Below, one piece after another: positions 56,643 to 64,000 of a DNA stretch of 64,000 nt; the stretch's first letter is position 1; every line of letters starts with the position of its first letter. Below the pieces are notes generated by a model. The model did not search any database. It was not told where the DNA came from and saw only the letters and a list, made by a program, of their open reading frames with translations. The translations under genes were made by a program, and so were the position numbers. Origin of the DNA: Gordionus sp. m RMFG-2023 (lineage: Eukaryota > Nematomorpha > Gordioida > Chordodea > Parachordodidae); contig NC_088775.1 of the NCBI RefSeq assembly GCF_954871325.1, positions 63,961,561-64,025,560 on the forward strand, read 5' to 3'.

Positions 56643-57404
56643 GATTATAGTATTTTAAAAGTTTTTTTTTTAAATAAAGGGAACACCCAAAGTTTTAATT
56701 ATTTTAAATTTTTTTAAATAATAACGCCAATTTTATTATTTATACTTTTAAATAAAAGAATATTTTTAAATATGGTATCTGAATTATGGAAATATTTTAC
56801 AAAAAGATAATTTTGCAAAAGGCGTTATCTGCGGAATCATCTGAGTTTACCTTCAATACGGCAGGGGATATAGATACTCCATATCGTAGAAGCTTATTGC
56901 CAGAAAATCTAGAGGCTCTCATATTTGTTAAAAAAATCTAATATAATTTTATATATTAAATACAATTTTATAATTCATATCAACATAAAATGGATATATT
57001 ATCAAATATATGTTTTTTTAATTATAGTCTTAATTGTAGAAATAAAAGAAATTAAATGTATAATTTGATTTTTTTCATAAAAAATATTGTATTTCATAAT
57101 TATATTTGGTTCATAGGGGGGTGGTGAAATCAATATAAATATCGAATCGGATCGGTTTTGAAGCAATATCGGATGGGATCGGTGTAAAATATGTGGATCG
57201 GCACAGCCCTAAATATAAGCAATTAAATTATACTATAGTATTGGGCTGGGAACCAACATTAAAAACCCAAAATTAACAAAGTTATGGTATTGGTTCAAAG
57301 TATTATATTGAGTTTTTTATATCTTCCATTTCTTGTTTTAGTATTGCTATTGGTTTGACTATAAATGTTAATAAATTTAAAGAATAAAAAATATTTAAAT
57401 AATA

Positions 57405-57635
57405 TATACTGTGTTGTGGTGATTTAATGAAACATATTGACGATTAAATTAAAACCCATCCATATAAAATTATAATCTTTGCAAAAATAATTAAAATAAC
57501 AAAAGGAATAATAAAAAGAAATTTCAATAATGCTTTGTTTATTTTTTAATTATTTTTGCAAAGATTATAATTTTATATGGATGAGTTTTAATTTAATCGT
57601 CAATATGTTTCATTAAATCATCACAACACTGTATA
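57405..57635. mobile_element. Palindromic MITE, Tc1/mariner-like ends
   Basis: Two nearly perfect inverted arms of about 90 bp (57405-57496 and 57545-57635) with a loop of about 48 bp. The arms read tacWgtgttgtgRtgattta then atgaaacatattgacgatta. The edges TA|CWGTG with TA on both sides fit a Tc1/mariner-type MITE. A diverged partial match to one arm occurs at 60580-60650 (tgaaacatgttgacgatt and ttgcaaaaataattt). Confidence 0.8.
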
Positions 57636-57763
57636 TATATATATGAAATAGTGGCGTAGCCAGGATTTATCCAATAAAAAAATTTTACAGCGAATTTCAT
57701 TATAGATTTTATTTATTATTAAAATACTATATAACATCCCATTATTTAAGCAGCTGTGTTGAG

Positions 57764-60086
57764 TAGTGTTGTTAAAACGCCGCTAGTCGCGACCCCGACC
57801 CAAAGTTCGGGTCGTTTTTTTCGACCTCGACCCGAGTCCAACCCGAAAAAAACGATCTCGACCAAAATATGGGTCGTTTTTTACGACTCAGACTTGAAGT
57901 TTGGTCGTTTTTTTCGACTCAGACTTGAAGTTTGGTCGTAGGAAAGTGACAATTGTCATAATCGTCATTTTTGAACTTTTTTAATGCAAATGGGTAAAAA
58001 TATATTTTGTAAACATGTTAAATTAAAATTTCATTGAAGATGTACCATAGGAAAGTGACAATTGTCATAATCGTCATTTTTAAACTTTTTTGAATTTTTT
58101 TAAGGCAAATGGGTAATAATATATTTTGTAAACATGTTAAATTAAAATTTCATTGAAGATGTACCACAGGAAAGTGACAATTGTCATAATCGTCATTTTT
58201 GAACTTTTTTGATTTTTTTAAGGCAAATTGGTAAAAATATATTTTGTAAACAATGTTAAATTAAAATTTCATTGAAGATCACAGGAAAGTGACAATTGTC
58301 ATAATCGTCATTTTTGTAAGGCAAATGGGTAAAAATATATTTTGCAAACATGTTAAATTAAAATATTGTTGAAGATGTACTATAGGAAATTGACAATTAT
58401 CATAATCGTCATTTTTGAACATTTTTCAATTTAATTGAAGCAGATAGATAAAAATATATATTGTAAACATGTTAAATCAATTTTTCAATGATGAAAAACC
58501 TTGAAAAAATTAAAATAGCCATGCTGATAATTTTTTTGGAATATTTTGAAGAAAATGGTTGAAATATAAATTATAAACTATTTAATTAAAATTTCAATAA
58601 AAGCCATAGAAAAGTGATAAAAGTCATAATTATTTTTAAACTCTATTTAATCAAATAGTAAAAATCTTATTTGTAAAACATGTTATAATAATATTTTAGT
58701 GTAGAAGTACCCGCGAAAAAGATACATGGTGGCCAACTATCTCATATAAATACTTTTTTTTTTGGAAAACTGATTTTATTTATAATTAGTATTTCAAAGC
58801 CTGTTTTTATAAGAGTTTCCGCTATTTTTTCCATAAAGTAGCCTCTTATTAACCACTTTTACAATACTTCGAATTTTTTTTTATTTTCTTCAAAATATTT
58901 CAAAAAAATTATCAACATGGCTATTTTAATTTTTTCTTCATCACTGAAAAATTGATTTAACATGTTTACAGTATATATTTTTATATATCTGCTTTAATTA
59001 AATTGAAAAAAGTTCAAAAATGACGATTATGACAATTGTCACTTTCCTATGGTACATCTTCAATGAAGTTTTAATTTAACATGTTTACAAAATATATTTT
59101 TACCCATTTGCCTTAAAAAAAGTTCAAAAATGACGATTATGACAATTGTCACTTTCCTATGATACTTCTTCAATGAAATTTTAATTTAACATGTATACAA
59201 AATATATTTTTACCCATTTGCCTTAAAAAAATTCAAAAAAGTTCAAAAATGATGATTATGATAATTGTCATTTTCCTATGGTACATCTTCAATGAAATTT
59301 TAATTTAACATGTTTATATTTTTACCCATTTGCCTTAAAAAAATTCAAAAAAGTTCAAAAATGACGATTATGACAATTGTCAATTTCCTATGGCACATTT
59401 AATTTAACATGTTTACAAATAATATTTTTACCCATTTGCCTTAAAAAAGTTCAAAAATGACGATTATGACAATTGTCACTTTCCTATGGTTCATCTTCAA
59501 TGAAATTTTATTTTAACATGTTTACAAAATATATTTTTACCCATTTGCCTTAAAAAAATTCAAAAAAGTTCAAAAATGACGATTATGACAATTGTCATTT
59601 TCCTATGGTACATCTTCAATGAAATTTTAATTTAACATGTTTACAAAATATATTTTTACCCATTTGCCTTAAAAAAGTTCAAAAATGACGATTATGACAA
59701 TTATGGTACATCTTCAATGAAATTTTAATTTAAAATGTTTACAAAATATATTTTTACCCATTTGCCTTAAAAAAAAGTTCAAAAATGACGATTATGACAA
59801 TTGTCACTTTCCTATGGTACATCTTCAATGATATTTTAATTTAACATGTTTACAAAATATATTTTTACCCATTTGCATTAAAAAAATTCAAAAATGACGA
59901 TTATGATTATTGTCACTTTCCTATGGTACATCTTCAATGAAATTTTATTTTAACATGTTTGCTACCCATTTGTCTAAAAAAAATTGACAAATCTGAGTCG
60001 AAAAAAACGACCCAAACTTCAAGTCTGAGTCGAAAAAAACGACCCAAAATTTGGGTCAGCTCTGTTCGAGCCGACGTTGAGCACTA
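57764..60086. mobile_element. Foldback-like element: inverted arms made of tandem repeats
   Basis: The outer ends tagtgttgttaaaacgccg and, read inward from the right, tagtgctcaacgtcggctcg resemble the MITE-A ends. Next on both sides come short units with ggtcgtttttttcgac and ctcagacttgaagtttgg. Then come arrays of about 95-125-bp units containing aggaaagtgacaattgtcat, aatcgtcatttttgaac, gcaaatgggtaaaaatat and catgttaaattaaaatttca, about six in the left arm (57940-58640) and about ten in the right arm in inverse (58880-59970). Inverted symmetry continues inward to the edges of a centre near 58600-58850. No coding frame and no clear target duplication. Confidence 0.85.
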
Positions 60087-60109
60087 AGCGCTCTTGTTTG
60101 TCTGATCAT

Positions 60110-60560
60110 AATTGTTGATAAAAATAAATAAAAAGTTGTTACATAAAGATGCATTAACATTTAATATATTTTTATATAATTTTATTTATATTATAATTAA
60201 ATATATTAATATTTTTTTTAAAAAACGATCTTATATATTCTTTTTGTATAGTTTTATTTTATTATATATTGTCGGAAAAAAATAAATGATATTTTTATAT
60301 ATATTTAATTTTTTTAAGTAACAAGTAGCCCATTACCTTTTTGAAAAGTCGGTAACGCGCTTTGTAACGGTAATATTTAGATGTAACGAGTAACAAAAAC
60401 TTATATAAAGTTCAAAAGTTCATAACCAAATTATCTGAAATTCATATGGTAGGTATTCCAAACATGATGGTATACATTTACGGTAAAATCAGATTTTTAA
60501 ATTCAAAAAATGATATAAAGTTGAAAAAATCACATTACCGGAAAAAACACAGACGCTAAC
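60110..60560 (-). repeat. Copy 3 of the GTAACG-rich repeat with its neighbour segment
   Basis: The patch 60318-60400 holds gtaacaagtagcccattacc and ggtaacgcgctttgtaacgg. The part 60410-60560 matches 42356-42110 in inverse (shared blocks ttaccggaaaaaac, aaatcagatttttaaattca). No target duplication found. Confidence 0.5.
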
Positions 60561-60765
60561 ATATATAATATTATTTTACAATGATTTTATGAAACATGTT
60601 GACGATTCCAAATAAAAGTATTTTGCTTGCAAAAATAATTTAAAAAACACATTTGCAATTTATTAAAAAAAATTTAAACTTTTCTTAACTTATATGAATA
60701 ATTTCACTATTCTCCCACATGTAACATTTAACCTTATATTGTTTATTATATATAATTTTTTAGAT

Positions 60766-60928
60766 TTTTCTTCAAAGGAAGAACTATCTTATTCTCAAAA
60801 TATTTCGCGTTCAGCTTTATTTGACATAACAAATGATTCTTTACCCAATCAAAAAAATAGTTATATAATAAATTATTCATATCCTCAACCACAAAAGAAA
60901 TATGGCAATTGGAGTCAGGAAAAAATGG
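60766..60928 (+). CDS. Possible coding exon, HTH-transposase-like
   Basis: After TTTTTTAG at 60757-60764 an open frame reads FSSKEELSYSQNISRSALFD, continues to SYPQPQKKYGNWSQEKMAQ and meets a possible donor (CTCA|GTAATC). K-K-Y-G-x-W-S-x-E-x-M is like the start of psq/pogo-type helix-turn-helix regions. The next plus-strand stretch to 61130 contains LNLNLSIASVYRF, perhaps the rest of such a domain. It could be a DNA-transposon exon or a host factor; the hAT starting at 61138 cuts off further reading. I cannot name the gene. Confidence 0.35.
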
Positions 60929-61137
60929 CTCAGTAATCCTATACATGAACAGGCGTGTATACAATGTCGCTTAACCTCAATTTATCCATTGCTTCTGTAT
61001 ACCGATTCAAAAGGATCACCTTCTCCAAATACTACGATGACCCCTTGGCCGATTACATAATCAATCAAAGAAGGAGGAACAAAAAGGATGATTTTGAATT
61101 GAAATCTAAAATTATACAGCTACTAAAACATAATAAT

Positions 61138-62306
61138 CAGGGATGTGAACCCTTCGACAAAAAAAAGGGTCCGAGTTCGGGTACAGGAATAAAATTTGAA
61201 AAGACCCAGGTCCGGGTTCAGGGAACAAAAATAATTACTCAAAATAAGATTTTTTTTCATTCATTTATTATTATACTTCAATATATACATATTCATAATT
61301 TACAAATTGAAAAATTTTAAAATGAAATAATTTATATTTTAAATGTTTTAATCAATCGCACAATCATAATATCTTCTAAAATATCATCCTTGAGATTTCC
61401 ACGTAAATTAGACAATATATATTTTACAGATAAAAATTCACATATACCCTTACCTAAAATAGATAGTTATCTTTATAAAATTATTGTACCTGCGATGCCG
61501 GTACAGCCATGAATCTAGATAAGATATATAATTCTGGATATATTGAAGAATTTTTTTTCCCAGAATTTTAAAATATTTATATCCTTATTCATTCTCTTAA
61601 CTTCTGATAACTACTATTAAAGATGCAATAGGCATTTTTTGATTCCTTTCTATCTGATGATAATTTGATTTTTTTCTTTAACTAAAAGTAAAATTTCAAG
61701 ATCATCAAAGTTGCTATCATTATTATTATTATCGCTACAACCAATAGGTATTGTAGCCTCCAATACATTGTAAATAATGGAGTTTTGCTTATGCCATAAA
61801 TCCTTAAGATGGTCTTTAGCCATTTGTTTTTTCTCAATACTCATAAAACTTGATATCGAGAGTCTAAATATATAGAAGCGTATACAACACTATTTTGCAA
61901 ATATTGTTGTCTCGAATTTTCATGTTTTCTAATATTTCGTATAAAAAGGACTCTAAATTTTTCTAAATCTATTCGGCGTCTAAACTATATTCCATAAAAA
62001 TCAAATAAACATAATTGTTCTGTTGCAATCTTAATATTGTTATTTTTAAAGGAACTAATACACTAGGTCCTTTATTTGGTAACAATCATCTTCCGACAAA
62101 ATGACTTCACATGCTCCTATAATAAAATCATTACATAAATCTTTCAAACTTAATAATCGTTCTAGCATCATACAAATCGAGGACGAACGTGTTTATTATC
62201 ATTTAAATATTATTACACAATTCACTTTAAAAATAATCAACGTATTTCTATATCATAGCATATTAAAAAATTTACATAATAAAATATTATTATCTACACT
62301 AATGAT
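61138..62306 (-). mobile_element. Truncated hAT, left end CAGGGATGTGAACCC
   Basis: The terminus cagggatgtgaacccttcga and G+C-rich subterminal motifs (gggtccgagttcgggt, cccaggtccgggttc) are typical of Ac-like hATs. The minus-strand frame 61844-61650 contains KKQMAKDHLKDLW and an Asp/Asn-rich linker, like the region before the dimerization domain of ZBED-type transposases. No right terminus was found before the next hAT begins at 62307; the right edge given is that boundary only. Confidence 0.55.
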
Positions 62307-64000
62307 CAGGGTTTCGAACCGTTTAGTATAACGGTTCGGTTCGTTCCGGTTTTTAGTTTAAAATTTTATAAAGGTTTTGTTCCATTTCGGTTTTTTAAAA
62401 AAAATCATATCGGTTCGGTTCAGTTTATAATTTATAACGGTTCTTTTCGGTTTGTTCCGGTTTTTATAAATTTAATTTTAAAAAAAATTAATCATTAACC
62501 ATGTATATATTAATTTTAGAGAAAAATCTTTTTAGTTTATAATTTCTTATTTAATTTATCCATGATAATCTAATAGATATTTTTATTAAATTTAGGATAT
62601 AAATTAGACAAATTAGTTTTTTTTTATTTTATAAATAAATAAGATAAAAACAAACGGTTTAAAAAGAGAATTCGAACGGATAACTAAAATATTTTTAATA
62701 TTTCAGGATTTAATTTAGTTCTCTGGGCAGAGAGTATAAACTTAAGGCTTGAAAATGCTCTTTCTACGGAGACCTGCGTAACTGAAACTGCTAGCACAGT
62801 TATAGCTAACTTATAAAGTTCTGGCATACTATTCTTTACATTTTCCCAATAATTCAAAAGATTAGTATCTTTTTCTAATCTCTCTATATTATCAAATGAA
62901 CGAATTATATATTCTATTTCTATACATTTATTATAATTTTCGATGCCCTGAGAATTATTCTTATTAAGACTTTCATGCGACTTTAATAAATCTTCAAAAT
63001 CATCATCTAAATTATCCTTCGAATACGAACACGTAGGCATAGTATTTAGAATTTCAATATTCTTATTATTTAGATTTTGTATCAAGTTCCAAGTTTTACA
63101 AAGATGTTTTCTGGCGATCTCTCTTTCTTCAAAAGTTAAAAATACATTATATCTAGGGTCGAGATAAATAGCAGAGCAAAAAACTTCATTTTTGAAATTT
63201 ATTTCTCGTGCTTTCATCGTAGAAAAAGTCTGGCAAATGGAGTGTTTACTTTACTCGTTTGCATGAGACATTTGATCCACGCAGCATAAAAATCGCTCAT
63301 TTGTCAATTGTTCACTTTGTAAATATTTTGTCAAAACATAAGCTGGATATAAAGCTTTTAATATGTCACTAATTATTTTCCATTCATTCTCTGATAAACA
63401 TTTTTCGCGATCGCTTTGGAGCATTTCTTGGCAAAAGCTTTTTAACTCTAGTAATCTCTCCAACATTAAATAGATAGAGTTCCATCTTGTGCAACAATCT
63501 ATTAGTGGTTTTTTCAAATTTAATTTTGAGAGAATAGCCATTGTTGTCTGATTTCTTATTTTTTTGCAGATGTTTCTTGCTTTATTTATAATGACAATTT
63601 CATTTGAATTTTTAATGCAATCATTAATTGCTAATTGAAATGTATGTGAAGCACATCTAATACCTATTAATATGGATCTGGCATTTGGTGCAAGATTAAT
63701 ATTTTCAATATTAAAAAGTTCTTTATTTTCATCATAAATTATATCATTATTATTTAAATCGTCATTATCTATATCATTATTATTTAAATCATCATTAATA
63801 AATAATCGTTAAGGTCATCATCTTCTTCATCGTGTAGTATTAATAGCTTAATTAACTAAATCATATTTGCTGCATTATCGGTGGTTATTGTGTAAATCTG
63901 CTCAATTTTTATTTCATATTCTTTTAGAACATCTAGAATAATTTTTTTAAGATATTCTGATGTGTGTCGTTCTTTAATCACTTTCATGCATAGAGTCCTT
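62307..64000 (-). mobile_element. hAT (CAGGGTTTCGAACCG end) running off the window
   Basis: The left terminus cagggtttcgaaccgtttag is followed by repeated aacggttcggttcgttccgg motifs in the first 160 bp, as seen in hAT subterminal regions. The rest is a minus-strand transposase gene. The right end lies beyond base 64000. Confidence 0.8.
62684..63990 (-). pseudogene. ZBED/Ac-type hAT transposase, slightly decayed
   Basis: Read on the minus strand. Near 63990-63850: RHTSEYLKKIILDVLKEY, IYTITTDNAANMI, then an in-frame TAG. Near 63850-63780: an Asp/Asn-rich stretch with a probable frame slip. Then an open frame from about 63775 through 63541 to 63251 with IGIRCASHTFQLAINDCIKN and CCTRWNSIYLMLERLLELK, ending in a stop at 63253-63251. 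Then another open frame 63217-62684 with SAIYLDPRYNVFL and the dimerization block VSVTQVSVERAFSSLKFIL. These are the standard blocks in the right order, with about three lesions, so this is one of the younger hAT genes here. Confidence 0.85.

Larger units (their letters stand above)
49755..57211. mobile_element. Outer nonautonomous hAT (TAGGGCTGTGCCGAT ends), host of a transposon nest
   Basis: Ends tagggctgtgccgatactaa and, read inward from the right, tagggctgtgccgatccaca. The target duplication aatataag is perfect (49747-49754 and 57212-57219). Subterminal CGAATCGGATCGG-type motifs occur at both ends. Removing the Ginger1-type element and the hAT at 55130-56642 with their duplications leaves only about 0.8 kb, so this was a small nonautonomous element. 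Confidence 0.9.

Noticed and set aside
49755-57211. Reading the whole interval as one giant autonomous hAT
   Set aside because: The interior resolves into independent elements with their own ends and, for most, their own target duplications; the outer element itself is only about 0.8 kb.
57940-59980. CRISPR-like array of repeats
   Set aside because: Units are contiguous with no unique spacers, occur in two inverted blocks, and the DNA is animal nuclear.

Overview
The window is eukaryotic, almost certainly animal, nuclear DNA. It is very A+T-rich, has GT-AG introns, and most of it is transposon sequence. The species cannot be fixed from sequence alone. The shortest introns are about 38-45 nt. 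The element set (many hAT lineages, an RTE-like LINE, an OTU-bearing Ginger1-type transposon) fits an A+T-rich invertebrate such as an arthropod or cnidarian.

Host genes. Two conserved genes lie head to head about 0.8 kb apart. On the minus strand, a BAG6 (Scythe) homologue starts at 33976 and runs down to at least 3436. Eighteen exons can be placed, phases agree at every junction, and they add up to 862 codons; the C-terminal part is not found and probably lies beyond base 1. On the plus strand, the first three exons of tubulin-folding cofactor B (TBCB) lie at 34756-37407; its CAP-Gly exons were not found. BAG6 is stretched to more than 30 kb only because a few introns have collected transposons; its untouched introns are tiny.

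Layout. 1-6.5 kb: hAT relics around BAG6 exon 18. 6.7-9.7 kb: decayed LINE in a BAG6 intron. 10.9-18.4 kb: fossil Gypsy-type LTR material, with a hAT (13788-16538) inserted in one LTR. 18.5-20.5 kb: cluster of BAG6 exons. 20.6-25.4 kb: long-TIR element around a hAT transposase relic. 26-34 kb: BAG6 5' exons, MITEs, an inverted coding fragment and a 2.4-kb element with about 620-bp TIRs. 34.8-37.4 kb: TBCB. 38-45 kb: a hAT, a Merlin-like fragment and satellite arrays. 45.2-48.3 kb: a nearly intact LINE with a 16-bp target duplication. 49.7-57.2 kb: a nest of at least five DNA transposons. 57.4-60.1 kb: a palindromic MITE and a 2.3-kb foldback-like element made of inverted tandem repeats. 61-64 kb: two more hATs.

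The strongest finds are the nested complex around the OTU-bearing Ginger1-type element, with duplications at most boundaries; the foldback element that shares its outer ends with a dispersed hAT MITE family; and the long-TIR family whose transposase superfamily I could not name. No integrated accessory system such as a toxin, defence or biosynthetic cluster was seen.
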